DNA of 64,000 nucleotides, taken from an uncultured Lachnospiraceae bacterium (GTDB lineage: Bacteria; Bacillota; Clostridia; Lachnospirales; Lachnospiraceae). Below the pieces are notes generated by a model. It saw nothing but the letters and a program-made list of their open reading frames with translations, ran no database searches and was not told the DNA's origin. The stretch spans positions 19,272 to 83,271 of the forward strand of contig CAMNXA010000013.1 in the NCBI GenBank assembly GCA_946566685.1. Direction: 5' to 3'. A program made the translations under genes and the position numbers. Below, piece after piece: positions 8,775 to 18,357 of the stretch (position 1 is its first letter; every line of letters begins with the position of its first letter).

Positions 8775-9713
8775 ATGGATAAGATAGCCGTATTAATCCC
8801 CTGTTATAACGAGGAAAAAACAATCGCCAAAGTGGTGAAAGATGCGAGAGAAGCGTTGCCGGAAGCGGTGGTTTATGTCTACGACAACAATTCCAAAGAC
8901 CGCACCGTGGAACTGGCAAAGGAAGCCGGAGCGGTGATCCGGTATGAGAATATGCAGGGAAAAGGCAATGTGATTCGCAGGATGTTCCGTGAGGTGGAGG
9001 CGGAGTGCTATATCATGGTGGATGGGGATGACACCTATCCTATGGAATATGCCCGTGAGATGGCGGACAAGGTTCTGTTAAACAATGCGGACATGGTGGT
9101 CGGGGACAGGCTTTCCTCCACTTACTTTACGGAGAACAAAAGGCCGTTCCACAATTTTGGGAACTCCTTGGTGCGCAGCAGCATTAACAGGCTGTTTCAC
9201 TGTGAGATTAAGGATATCATGACGGGATACCGCGCATTTAGTTATGGATTTGTGAAGACTTTTCCGGTGTTGTCCACCGGGTTTGAGATAGAGACGGAAA
9301 TGACCATTCATGCGGTCTACAACAATCTGCAAATTGAGAACGTGATTGTGGATTACCGTGACAGGCCGGAGGGCAGCGAGTCCAAGTTAAATACGTTTTC
9401 CGATGGGTTCCGGGTACTGCGCACGATATTGAAGCTGTATCGGGATTATAAACCGATGGGATTTTTTGGGATGTGTTCGGCAGTCCTGGCTGTTATTGCA
9501 GTGATCTTGTTTATTCCGATTTTGATCGCCTATCTGGAGACGGGGCTGGTGCTCCGGTTCCCCACCCTGTTTGTGTGCGGCTTTATCGGACTGGCGGCGC
9601 TGCAGTCGCTGTTTGCAGGGTTGATGTTGTCTAATATGGCGCTTAAAAACCGCCGGGATTTTGAATATCGTCTGACCCTTGTGACGAGGAGAGTGCGGGG
9701 GATAGACAAGTAA
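8775..9713 (+). CDS. GT2 polyprenyl-phosphate glycosyltransferase
   Basis: A 312-residue protein with an N-terminal GT-A domain: IPCYNEEKTIAKVV at about 8-21, the substrate motif V-D-G-D-D-T-Y-P near 82-89, and a conserved F-E-I-E-T-E-M around 174-180. Two C-terminal transmembrane segments (about 230-255 and 262-290) follow. This is the architecture of undecaprenyl-phosphate mannosyl/glucosyl transferases that make lipid-linked sugar donors for GT-C enzymes outside the membrane. A GGAG ribosome site precedes the start. The GtrA-like gene at 18883 could provide the matching flippase function. Confidence 0.9.
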   Translation: MDKIAVLIPCYNEEKTIAKVVKDAREALPEAVVYVYDNNSKDRTVELAKEAGAVIRYENMQGKGNVIRRMFREVEAECYIMVDGDDTYPMEYAREMADKVLLNNADMVVGDRLSSTYFTENKRPFHNFGNSLVRSSINRLFHCEIKDIMTGYRAFSYGFVKTFPVLSTGFEIETEMTIHAVYNNLQIENVIVDYRDRPEGSESKLNTFSDGFRVLRTILKLYRDYKPMGFFGMCSAVLAVIAVILFIPILIAYLETGLVLRFPTLFVCGFIGLAALQSLFAGLMLSNMALKNRRDFEYRLTLVTRRVRGIDK

Positions 9714-9771
9714 CGGATAAGGAGAGGCAAAGCGTCTCTTATGGCAGGGACGTTTCGGTAAGAGGATTGCT

Positions 9772-11673
9772 ATGGAGAAAATAAAGGTCGGTTTTACAGC
9801 GCAGGAGGCGGTTGCCACAGGCATTGCGGCAGCAGCGGCCCTTCTGGCATCGGGACGGATTTTCCTTCTGCTGCACAGGGAGGGAAATCTGTATACTATG
9901 GGACTTTTCCCGTTGGCGCTTCTTTTTGGCATATATTGTCTGTGGAAAAAGGCTTTGTTTATGAGAGAAGTCTTTTTTGCTGTCTGGGTGAGAGTGGCAC
10001 TGGCCGCGGTCTTTACAGCTTTTCAGGTGACGGGACTCATATGGAGTCATCCGGGTCTTGAGGCGGGTGTGAATAGGTTGGAGATTCTGGTCTGGATAGT
10101 TTGCCTGACGCCCCTTAGTTTTGCCGGGCAGAATGTGCTCTTTGGGCTGGCGGCGCACTGTGTGGATAAAGCCGGCAAAGAGAAGGCGGCCGGCGGAAAA
10201 ATCCTGGGGAAGCTGGATGCCTGGTTTATGGGCCGGTTTGCCTGGGCGCAGAAAGAGTTTTCCCCGAAAAAGGGATTTCTCTATGCGTTCCTTGTTATCA
10301 TGCTGGGATTTCTGATCCCTTTTGCTGCCTATTATCCGGCCATTATGGCTTACGATGTGATTCCCCAGTTAGATCAGATCCGGATCAGCGGCTATACCAC
10401 CCATCATCCCCTGATCCACACGCTGATGTTATCCATGAGCCTTAAGATTGGTGAGATACTGCCCTTTGTTTCCAATACAGACCGGGCGGGGTTAGCCCTG
10501 TATTCGTTGTTGCAAATGACAGTGGTGTCAGGTTGCTTTTCGTATGTGTATACTTTCTTTCGCAGAAAGGGTGTGAACCGGTATTTATGTTATCTCTTCG
10601 TACTGTGCGTGGCATTTTATCCCACCCATGGACTGCTGGCGGTATCCATCACCAAGGATACGATCTATGCGGTTCTTGTCATGGTCTTTACGGTGTTTGC
10701 CTGGGAAATCGTCACCTGGCGGGGAGAGGAAAGTCCCGGGAAGGGCTGGTTTGCGGGGTATACGGCGCTGACGGTACTTCTTTTACTGTTTCGCAATAAC
10801 AGTATCTATGCCTGGGTGTTGTATGTGATTGTGACATTGTTTGTGTGCCGTAGAAAATTCTACAGAAATCTGTGCATCAGCCACGGCATAGCGTTCCTTG
10901 CATACCTGCTTGCCAATACCCTGATGATCCAGGCCTCCGGGGCTACCAGCAATACGTATGCCAGGGAGATGCTCAGTGTGCCGGCTCAGCAGATTGCCAG
11001 GGTTGTGGCTTTTCATGAGGAAGAACTGACGGCACAGGACAGGGAGAATCTTTCCATTGTCTGGAATCAGGGAGAACTGCCGGAGTATGTGCCGGCCATT
11101 GCAGACCGGAGCAAGAGGGATATTGTGGGAGAGAAAGAAGTGCTTAAGACATTCGCCGGGGAATGGATTTCCCTGGGATGCCGGTATCCGGGAGAGTACT
11201 GGAAAGCATTTTTATTAAAGAATAAAGGCATGTGGTATCTGGAGGATACGACATACCTGAATGATGTCTATTCTTATGCCAAAGGGTATCTACAGATTTC
11301 TTATCCCAGCGACCAGCAGGAATATATGGCGGCGCTGGCGCCGGGATATGTGAGACATCAGAAATTACAGTTTTTGCAGTCTGTGTACCGGTATTTTGCG
11401 GCGGGGGACGAGGTGTGGCGCTATCTGCCGCCGTTTGCCCTGGTGATGCAGCCGGCTTTCTACTGTTGGGTCCTGCTCTTTTACTGTCTGTGCTGTATCG
11501 GCCTGAAAAAGCCGCTGTTACTTGTGCCGGCGGTGTATGTCATCGCGCTTGTGGGCACTTTGTTGTTAGGCCCCTGCGTATTGACGCGCTACCTCTATCC
11601 GGTGATGCTGTCGGTGACAGTACTGGGCATCCTGGCTCTTTCGGGAGATGACAGGGATTATCGGGAATCCTGA
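9772..11673 (+). CDS. Polytopic membrane protein, DUF6020-like
   Basis: A 633-residue integral membrane protein with more than ten hydrophobic segments. The region around residues 184-215 contains YPAIMAYDVIPQLDQI followed by THHPLIHTL, which I associate with the DUF6020 family common in Firmicute surface-glycan loci. The Asp-containing loop after the first membrane block recalls GT-C glycosyltransferases, but no activity is established. Its last 16 bases overlap the tail of the convergent gene at 11658. It is probably co-transcribed with the GT2 gene 58 bases upstream. Confidence 0.7.
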   Translation: MEKIKVGFTAQEAVATGIAAAAALLASGRIFLLLHREGNLYTMGLFPLALLFGIYCLWKKALFMREVFFAVWVRVALAAVFTAFQVTGLIWSHPGLEAGVNRLEILVWIVCLTPLSFAGQNVLFGLAAHCVDKAGKEKAAGGKILGKLDAWFMGRFAWAQKEFSPKKGFLYAFLVIMLGFLIPFAAYYPAIMAYDVIPQLDQIRISGYTTHHPLIHTLMLSMSLKIGEILPFVSNTDRAGLALYSLLQMTVVSGCFSYVYTFFRRKGVNRYLCYLFVLCVAFYPTHGLLAVSITKDTIYAVLVMVFTVFAWEIVTWRGEESPGKGWFAGYTALTVLLLLFRNNSIYAWVLYVIVTLFVCRRKFYRNLCISHGIAFLAYLLANTLMIQASGATSNTYAREMLSVPAQQIARVVAFHEEELTAQDRENLSIVWNQGELPEYVPAIADRSKRDIVGEKEVLKTFAGEWISLGCRYPGEYWKAFLLKNKGMWYLEDTTYLNDVYSYAKGYLQISYPSDQQEYMAALAPGYVRHQKLQFLQSVYRYFAAGDEVWRYLPPFALVMQPAFYCWVLLFYCLCCIGLKKPLLLVPAVYVIALVGTLLLGPCVLTRYLYPVMLSVTVLGILALSGDDRDYRES

Positions 11674-12860
11674 GTCAATATCTTTCTGATTTCTTTTTCC
11701 TTGTAGCGTGTTGTGGGCTCCACGCATCGCCTGATGTCGATCAGCCCGCGCAGGCGCATTTCATAGACAGATTTTGTCACAGGGCTGCCTTCCCAATAAT
11801 AACCTTCATACAGGAGATTGCCTTCTTCGTCTTCCTGGTATTCGTACCAGCCCGTCCCGATCTCCGTAAAAGTCCCTTTGGAAAGGCGGTAGACGTTACA
11901 GGGAAAGTAGCCTCTGTCACCATCGTGATCGTGTGATATGGAGCCGGTGTCATTGTATAGCAGTCCCTGGCGGTCCAAATATTTCATACCGGCCCGGTAA
12001 CGGTTGATGGACCGGACTTTTCCATTATAAAAAGAAACGATGATCTCATTGATTGATACACCGCCGGTCTCGATATACAGTTCAGGAACGGCATCAGCAT
12101 CCAGGTATACCAACGAGTATCTGCTCTCTTCCGGATAGGGCAGATGTCCGGTGACATGGAGCGTATGGATGAAATCGGCATAGGCATCCTGCCAGTTTGC
12201 AAAGTTCTTGATCCGTCTGCTCTGCCAGGGCAGTTGGTATTCCTCCGGTATGGTGTGTTCTTCTTTAAAGCGCAGAAATTCTGTTCTGTCGATGCCGCCG
12301 CGGCCGTTAAAGGTATCTGTCTCATCAACGATGCCGTTCCTATTTTCATCATACCAGGAATAGGGACCGGTACTGTCTTTGTTTCCCTCAGCATCTACGG
12401 TAATAAATCCGATTAATTCAGAAGTATAGCTGGTCTCATGGAATAAAACGCCGCAGAGGGTATCCGTTTTGACCGGTTCAGATATCCACCAGCCTTCATG
12501 GAGGATTTCCAGTGTCTGGTTCCGCACTTTGATGGCATAATAAGCGCCGCTGTCCCGGATGTGCAGCTCCTCGCGGCCATCGCCGTCTATGTCCAAATAG
12601 CAGTATTCAATATCATTGTCCCAGAAAAGTTCGCCGATATAATAAGGCTGCTCATCATCGGGGTCATAGAGCGGCTGTACTTTACGCATGACCTGGATTT
12701 CGTTATTCAAAAAGCGCTCATATATCCGCCTTTCATAGGAATTGTCCGCTTGCGGGGAAGTCTTCGGCCCTGCGTAGCCAAAGCCAGTGAGAAACAGTAC
12801 TGCGGGCAGAAGCAGCAGTATCAGGTATCCGGACAGGTGTCTTTTGGGTTTGACAGGCAT
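11658..12860 (-). CDS. Secreted protein with calcium-loop-like motifs
   Basis: A 400-residue protein with a signal peptide or N-terminal anchor (about residues 8-28) and a soluble exported domain. It holds several Asp-rich loops like EF-hand or FG-GAP calcium sites: D-I-D-G-D-G-R-E-E near 92-100, DENRNGIVDETD near 178-189, and Y-L-D-A-D-A-V-P-E near 247-255. These fit a repeated structure alternating Asp loops with short beta strands. I do not recognise an enzymatic domain. GGAGG precedes the start. It overlaps the convergent DUF6020-like gene by 16 bases. The context suggests an envelope or surface protein. Confidence 0.6.
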   Translation of the reverse strand: MPVKPKRHLSGYLILLLLPAVLFLTGFGYAGPKTSPQADNSYERRIYERFLNNEIQVMRKVQPLYDPDDEQPYYIGELFWDNDIEYCYLDIDGDGREELHIRDSGAYYAIKVRNQTLEILHEGWWISEPVKTDTLCGVLFHETSYTSELIGFITVDAEGNKDSTGPYSWYDENRNGIVDETDTFNGRGGIDRTEFLRFKEEHTIPEEYQLPWQSRRIKNFANWQDAYADFIHTLHVTGHLPYPEESRYSLVYLDADAVPELYIETGGVSINEIIVSFYNGKVRSINRYRAGMKYLDRQGLLYNDTGSISHDHDGDRGYFPCNVYRLSKGTFTEIGTGWYEYQEDEEGNLLYEGYYWEGSPVTKSVYEMRLRGLIDIRRCVEPTTRYKEKEIRKILTQDSR

Positions 12861-12925
12861 AGATGCCTCCTTTCCTTGACAAGTCCCGACATCATCCTAA
12901 TAATTCCCTGCCGGTACAGGCATCG

Positions 12926-14749
12926 TCATTTCAGCTGATATACATGGTATACGGTATCCCCGGCGGTGAAGATGTCCGCTATTTCGGATTCCACGTTATA
13001 GGTATGCCGGAAGTACATAACTACGGGGTGTTCCCTGTTGAAGGGGGCCTCCCGCAGGATGAAGTATACATGGTCACTCTCCACCACATCCCGTCCGAAC
13101 TGGCCTATGCCGTGGGCGGCCAGCTTGATCCGGCTGTTGGGGTTGCATACCACGCCCCAGTTGGTATAGAAAAAGTTGTTGTAGGTGTCCAGTGTCATGT
13201 CAAAAGGCGATTCACAGTAATTTTCCAGGGTTCCCGAATCATAGGTCCATATGTAGAAATTGTCCGGATGGGCATGACAGTATGCTTTCAGTTCCTCCCA
13301 GGTCTGTTGGTGGACACGGTAATCTTCTTCCACATTGACTCTGGTGATGTGGAGGGACAGGACGCTCAATGCCAGCGTGAGGGGCAGGAGAAGGGCGTAG
13401 TGCTTTTTCGTCTCCAGATGCAGAAGGTTGAAGGCGATCAGGAGGGCGAACAGAACCATGTAATCTGCGGTGATTAGCGGCTGGATGATGCGCTTGGGAA
13501 AGCGCCCCTCATATAGCACATAGATCCAGCTCACGCTGCGGCCGAACAGGTAGAACAGATAGACAAACAGCGCCTGGGAACTGCGCCTTACCAGTATCAG
13601 GATGAGCGTGCCAAGAAGGAGTATCCCGGCCAACAGGTTTGCCGGCTGCATACCGTCCTCATAAAAAAAGACATTGAAACTGCCGATGGCGATGTTTTTC
13701 AGGCGTTCCCGCATACTGGTGCGGGCCAGATAGCATTTGCGGGCGATGTCATGCATCTTTTTCCAGTCGTCCACGGACATGTCATGGCCGATATAGGGCG
13801 CGCCGCTTCTGCGGTACATATAGGCTTCTTCCGTGATGCCAAGTGCGGCAAGGTCGTCCGCGCACTCTTCGTATTCCGGCCATTGATAAAAGTCCCCCAC
13901 CCGCTCCCTGTAGTGATTGATCTTGCGAAAGTCAGACCATTGGGGAGCCGAATAGGCAGCCATGTTGATGCCCCACAGGATGCCCATGCCCAGACCTAAG
14001 AGCAGGGCAAAGCCCAGCAGTTTCAAGGCAATCTTTTCCGTGCCGCCATGATGGGCGATGATCCATTTGGAAAGCCAGAGCATGCCGGCCATGGGCAGCA
14101 TCAGATACAGGATATTCTGCCGCATGGAGAAAGAAATCCAGGCAAAGATAAGGGTCGGTATATTATCCACGAAGAAGGAGACAGGACTGCTGTTGATCTT
14201 CGTGGTGATGAAGCAAAAGAGCGCCGAAGCCGCGGCCAGCCCCGCCGTGGTGGTATACTGGGCCTCTGAGAGGACATTGAGATCCACGATGAAAAACAGG
14301 ATCAGGAAAGTGGTCAGCGCCGGTTTCCAGAACGCATCCTGGGAATGATATCGATGCCAGATGCGCATGATCTTGTGGTAGATAACACAGAGGCAGGCAA
14401 TCTGTACCCCATGCTGAAAAAGTCCGTACCAGGGGATGAAACTGCACAGCTCGTAGAGTTTGCACAACAGCCAGGATAAGGGATAGAGAAAAAACATGAC
14501 ATGTGCGTCAGAATATCCCAGGTAGGCCCCGGAGAGCATACTGTACATGCCCCAGTCATCGTTGATGCCGTCTACCGGCCGGATCCAGAAAAGTTCCAGG
14601 CAGTAGAACAGGATGAGGAGGACAAGAAAAAAGAGCCGCCACATCCAGGGGGAGGCGGTACAAGCTTCCTTGGGGGATCTTTTGTATTTTTGACGTCCGA
14701 GTTTGAGCGGTGCCGATGCAGGCTGCGCGCCCTGATTGACCAGTGACAT
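12926..14749 (-). CDS. Polytopic membrane protein of unknown function
   Basis: A 607-residue protein with a basic cytoplasmic N-terminus, a first membrane segment near residues 35-53, then I-N-D-D-W-G-M-Y near 61-68 in an external loop, and about ten more hydrophobic segments. The soluble C-terminal domain covers about residues 480-607. The D-D-W motif after the first segment is the layout of GT-C-like glycosyltransferases, so a lipid-linked-sugar transferase is possible. I cannot name a family. It is followed 65 bases later by the calcium-loop protein on the same strand. Confidence 0.6.
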   Translation of the reverse strand: MSLVNQGAQPASAPLKLGRQKYKRSPKEACTASPWMWRLFFLVLLILFYCLELFWIRPVDGINDDWGMYSMLSGAYLGYSDAHVMFFLYPLSWLLCKLYELCSFIPWYGLFQHGVQIACLCVIYHKIMRIWHRYHSQDAFWKPALTTFLILFFIVDLNVLSEAQYTTTAGLAAASALFCFITTKINSSPVSFFVDNIPTLIFAWISFSMRQNILYLMLPMAGMLWLSKWIIAHHGGTEKIALKLLGFALLLGLGMGILWGINMAAYSAPQWSDFRKINHYRERVGDFYQWPEYEECADDLAALGITEEAYMYRRSGAPYIGHDMSVDDWKKMHDIARKCYLARTSMRERLKNIAIGSFNVFFYEDGMQPANLLAGILLLGTLILILVRRSSQALFVYLFYLFGRSVSWIYVLYEGRFPKRIIQPLITADYMVLFALLIAFNLLHLETKKHYALLLPLTLALSVLSLHITRVNVEEDYRVHQQTWEELKAYCHAHPDNFYIWTYDSGTLENYCESPFDMTLDTYNNFFYTNWGVVCNPNSRIKLAAHGIGQFGRDVVESDHVYFILREAPFNREHPVVMYFRHTYNVESEIADIFTAGDTVYHVYQLK

Positions 14750-14807
14750 CGGAATATCCCTTTCGTAAATGTTGTTTGACCATGATATGGTATATTTCTA
14801 TTTTTTC

Positions 14808-14837
14808 ATTATATACTATATTACAGGTCAGTGACAA
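14808..14837 (-). promoter_or_regulatory. Promoter of the 14749 membrane-protein gene
   Basis: On the minus strand, TTGTCA (-35, 14832-14837) and TATAAT (-10, 14808-14813) are 18 bases apart, about 60 bases before the start codon. Confidence 0.6.
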
Positions 14838-14991
14838 ATCAAAAAGTAAATCTCAGGTAATATTTAATTCTTAAGATTTAGGAAAGTTTTCTTTAATAAA
14901 TGAATGCGGGCATGTTCAAAACTGGAAAAATGTGATAAAGTCGATATAGAATTTAGGATAGATAACTTATCCGGAAAGGTTGTGAAAATAG

Positions 14992-16122
14992 ATGGAGAGT
15001 AGGAAAAGTTCAGGCAGGAGAAGGCATAACAACAATAATCTGCTTCTCGTGATCCTGATAGGATTTTGTATCCTGGCCCTCATAGAGATCCTGTATGGAC
15101 AGGCGCAGATGAAGGTGGAAAAAGAGCGCCTTGCCCTGGCGGAGGAAAATAACCAGACAGTACAGGAACTTAAAGAAGAGTGGAATCAGATCAAGGAAGG
15201 CACCAGCGTGGTGACGCAGGAGGGTGAGCCGGAACAGTCTGTGGGCGGCAAGGAAGAAAGTGAAGAACAGACCAAGGTGGTAGAACAGTCTGATAAATCG
15301 GAGGGCGAAGGCGATCAGGCCAAGGAAGAGGACAATCAGGCAAAGGAAGACGAGGATGACGGCGATTATAATATGCAGATCGTTATCCTGGGCGACAGCA
15401 TCATGGATCACGACAGGACAGAGAGCGGGCCGGCGGCTATCATAGCCCAGTCCTGCGGCGCCAGGGTCTATAATATGGCCATGGGCGGCACCACGGCGGC
15501 GCTCCTTCCCGGGGAATCGGCCGAGCGCGAGAAATGGGAATCCAGATGTCTGCTGGGGGTAGTACAGGCGATTCAGGGAAATATCAGCTACGACATCTTT
15601 GACGGTTTCCCGGCCAAGGATGTACTGGAAAACTGTGACTTTGATAAGACGGACTATTTTATTCTGGAGTACGGTGTGAATGATTTCCTGAGCAGGCAGA
15701 TTCCCCAGAGCAAATATCTGGAGGATGGCGGTACATTAAATGTTGGGTTAAGTTACACATATACGGGTGCGCTGGAAGATGCGGTCACCAGTTTGCAGGC
15801 TTCCTTCCCCAATGCCAAGATTCTGATCGTTGCGCCGCATTACTGTCAGATTTTCAGCGGCAAGACCTTTATGGGGGATGCCTATTCCGTGGATTATGGC
15901 TATGGGCCTCTGATCAGTTTTGCCAGAGGCGCCGGTTATGTTTATGAGCAGCATAAGGAGGAAAATGTGATCTTCTACAATGCTTTTGAACTGAGCGGCA
16001 TCAATGCGGAGACGGCGGACGATTATCTGGAGGACGGTGTGCATATGACGCCCCTGGGAAGCCGTGTGTATGCGGAGGCCATTGCCAGGGTCATCAATAA
16101 GGATTTCTATCCGGAGGAGTGA
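14992..16122 (+). CDS. Membrane-anchored SGNH/GDSL hydrolase
   Basis: A 376-residue type II membrane protein. Its transmembrane anchor is at about residues 17-36, followed by a coiled and then strongly acidic Glu/Gln/Asp linker (about 38-126), and an SGNH domain. Catalytic elements are GDS at 134-136 (Ser136), Y-G-V-N-D (block III) in the middle, and D-G-V-H at 348-351. SGNH domains of this type remove or transfer ester-linked acyl groups on extracellular glycans. The long charged linker suggests it spans part of the wall. A terminator at 16153 separates it from the FkbH-ACP pair. Confidence 0.85.
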   Translation: MESRKSSGRRRHNNNNLLLVILIGFCILALIEILYGQAQMKVEKERLALAEENNQTVQELKEEWNQIKEGTSVVTQEGEPEQSVGGKEESEEQTKVVEQSDKSEGEGDQAKEEDNQAKEDEDDGDYNMQIVILGDSIMDHDRTESGPAAIIAQSCGARVYNMAMGGTTAALLPGESAEREKWESRCLLGVVQAIQGNISYDIFDGFPAKDVLENCDFDKTDYFILEYGVNDFLSRQIPQSKYLEDGGTLNVGLSYTYTGALEDAVTSLQASFPNAKILIVAPHYCQIFSGKTFMGDAYSVDYGYGPLISFARGAGYVYEQHKEENVIFYNAFELSGINAETADDYLEDGVHMTPLGSRVYAEAIARVINKDFYPEE

Positions 16123-16152
16123 TTGCATAGAACAAACAGATTATGGTATGAT

Positions 16153-16185
16153 AAAAGACAGGTGTAAAAAGCGCCTGTCTTTTTT
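16153..16185 (+). terminator. Intrinsic terminator after the SGNH gene
   Basis: A 10 bp stem (AAAAGACAGG/CCTGTCTTTT) with an 11-base loop, running into a T-tract. It lies between the SGNH gene and the FkbH gene, only 23 bases before the next start codon, so some read-through or a leader role is possible. Confidence 0.75.
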
Positions 16186-16207
16186 GACAGGATCACAGGG
16201 AGAAAGT

Positions 16208-18046
16208 ATGATGCGGGAACTGGAATATCCTTTTGACAGTGAAGAGATTTTAAAAAAGTCCAGGAAAATAAAGAGAAAACTTCTGGAGGAACGGTCAGAT
16301 TTTCTGGATAAAAAGATTGCCGTCCTGGGGGGCAGCACCACCCATGATATCGTGAGAGTGCTGGAGGTGTTCCTCTTAGAGCAGGGGATACGGCCTGCGT
16401 TTTATGAGTCGGAGTATGCGCAGTACTGGCAGGATGCGATGTTTGATAATCCGGCCTTGGAGGATTTCGCGCCGGATCTGATCTTTATCCATACTTCCAA
16501 CCGCAACATCAGCCGTTTTCCGGCGGTCGGGGACAGTGCTGAGCAGGTGGAAGAACTGCTTGGGGAACAGTATGAACATTTCCGGGTGATGTGGGACAAG
16601 ATTGCAAAGAAGTATCATTGCCCCATCATCCAGAATAATTTTGAATACCCCTTTTACCGGCTTCTGGGCAACCGGGAAGCGACAGATATACACGGCAGGA
16701 TATCTTTTATCAATCGCCTGAATGAGAAGTTCTATGAGTATGCCAGGGCGCATGCACATTTTTATATCAATGATATCAATTACATGGCGGCGGCTTACGG
16801 GCTGGACAGATGGGCCGACCCGCTGTACTGGCATATGTATAAGTATGCCATGTGTTTACAGGCAATCCCGGAGTTTGCCTTTAATGTGTCGCATATTATC
16901 AAAGCGGTCTTTGGCAGGAATAAAAAGGCGCTGGTGCTGGATCTGGATAACACACTCTGGGGCGGCATCGTGGGAGATGACGGCGTGGAGGGGCTGGAAA
17001 TCGGGCAGGAGACGCCCATGGGCCAGGTTTATGCAGAGTTCCAGGGATATGTGAAGGCCCAGAAAGAGATTGGCGTACTCCTTTGCGTGGATTCCAAGAA
17101 TGAGGAGGAAAATGCCATTGCGGGGCTGAATCATCCGGACGGGACGCTTCGGCCGGATGATTTCATCGTGATCGAGGCCAACTGGGAGCCCAAGAGCAAG
17201 AATATTGTGCAGATTGCCAAAGATTTGAATATTTTGCCGGACAGCCTGGTATTTGTGGATGATAATCCGGCAGAACGGGAGATTGTGGAGAGCCAGGTGC
17301 CGGGGGTTGCAGCGCCGCAGATCGGTTCGCCGGAGCAGTATATCCGGGTGATTGACCGCTCCGGGTTCTTTGAAGTGACACAACTGTCAGAAGATGACCG
17401 GAAGCGCAATGAGATGTATAAGGCCAATATCCAGAGACAGCGGCAGGCTCAGGATTTTGGGGATTACAGGGAATATCTGCTGTCCTTACAGATGCAGGGA
17501 ACTATCCGGGCATTTGAGCCTTTGTATATGGCGCGTATTGCCCAGCTTTCCAATAAGAGCAACCAGTTCAACCTGACCACCAGAAGGTACACCCAGGCCG
17601 ATATCGAGGCTTTTGCGGCGGATGATGCTTACATCACCAGATACGGGAAGCTGGAGGACAAGTTCGGTGACAATGGGGTGGTGAGCGTGGTGATCGGCAG
17701 GCAGGGAACCATGGAGGACATTCCTGCCTATCAGAGGCGGGAGACGGTGTCCGGAGAGCAGGGAGATGTGCTGCACCTGGAACTGTGGCTGATGAGCTGC
17801 CGGGTACTCAAACGGGACATGGAATACGCCATGATGGACAGTGTGGTATCGGCATGCAGGGACAGAGGAATCCATACCATCATCGGCTATTATTATAAAA
17901 CGGCCAAGAACGGTATGGTGAGAGAGTTCTACGGACAGATGGGATTTGAGAAGATCGCAGAAGATGACACGGGTGTCAGTACGTGGCAGTATACGATTCC
18001 CGATGTGTATCAGCCAAAGAATACGGTGATTGAGGTTGCCAAGTAG
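16208..18046 (+). CDS. FkbH-type HAD-IIIC protein (acyl/glyceryl-ACP loading)
   Basis: A 612-residue cytoplasmic protein of the FkbH family. An N-terminal SGNH-like region carries L-G-G-S-T-T-H-D near residues 39-46. A HAD-IIIC domain follows, with the D-L-D-N-T-L-W-G-G motif near 245-253. A GNAT-like C-terminal region spans about 410-610. Characterised FkbH proteins use 1,3-bisphosphoglycerate, remove phosphate and load a glyceryl unit on an acyl carrier protein; whether this one does so is inference. The ACP gene follows directly. The start at 16208 is chosen for the GGGAG just upstream; the longer reading from 16064 would overlap the SGNH gene and run through the terminator. Confidence 0.88.
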   Translation: MMRELEYPFDSEEILKKSRKIKRKLLEERSDFLDKKIAVLGGSTTHDIVRVLEVFLLEQGIRPAFYESEYAQYWQDAMFDNPALEDFAPDLIFIHTSNRNISRFPAVGDSAEQVEELLGEQYEHFRVMWDKIAKKYHCPIIQNNFEYPFYRLLGNREATDIHGRISFINRLNEKFYEYARAHAHFYINDINYMAAAYGLDRWADPLYWHMYKYAMCLQAIPEFAFNVSHIIKAVFGRNKKALVLDLDNTLWGGIVGDDGVEGLEIGQETPMGQVYAEFQGYVKAQKEIGVLLCVDSKNEEENAIAGLNHPDGTLRPDDFIVIEANWEPKSKNIVQIAKDLNILPDSLVFVDDNPAEREIVESQVPGVAAPQIGSPEQYIRVIDRSGFFEVTQLSEDDRKRNEMYKANIQRQRQAQDFGDYREYLLSLQMQGTIRAFEPLYMARIAQLSNKSNQFNLTTRRYTQADIEAFAADDAYITRYGKLEDKFGDNGVVSVVIGRQGTMEDIPAYQRRETVSGEQGDVLHLELWLMSCRVLKRDMEYAMMDSVVSACRDRGIHTIIGYYYKTAKNGMVREFYGQMGFEKIAEDDTGVSTWQYTIPDVYQPKNTVIEVAK

Positions 18047-18114
18047 TGCAAAAAAGGATATAGTAGTAAATGATTTGCCGGGAAAGACCGGACATTGGAA
18101 TCGTGGAGGATGTT

Positions 18115-18357
18115 ATGAGCAGAGAAGAGGTATTTGCAAGACTGAATGAAGTGTTTCGGGATGTGTTTGACGATGAGGAGATTACGGTGACAGATGCCAC
18201 CACGGCGGATGATATCGAGGAGTGGGATTCCCTGGAACATATCAATCTGCTGGCGGCCGTGGAGCAGGAGTTTGGCATGAAGTTTAATATGGGACAGGTT
18301 GTGTCCATGAAGAATGTGGGTGAGATGGCGGATATCATCATCAGCAAGATCGGTTAA
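18115..18357 (+). CDS. Acyl carrier protein
   Basis: An 80-residue acidic protein with the phosphopantetheine attachment motif E-E-W-D-S-L-E-H at residues 35-42; the modified Ser is residue 39. Helix patterns and length match stand-alone ACPs. The start at 18115 follows GGAGG by 5 bases; an in-frame ATG at 18070 lacks a ribosome site. It lies 68 bases after the FkbH gene, the usual place for an FkbH partner, so it probably carries the acyl group made there rather than serving fatty-acid synthesis. Its stop overlaps the convergent VOC gene by 4 bases. Confidence 0.93.
   Translation: MSREEVFARLNEVFRDVFDDEEITVTDATTADDIEEWDSLEHINLLAAVEQEFGMKFNMGQVVSMKNVGEMADIIISKIG

Noticed and set aside
16064..16207. 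An N-terminal extension of the FkbH protein
   Set aside because: It would overlap the SGNH gene and read through an intrinsic terminator; the GGGAG and ATG at 16208 fit the family start.
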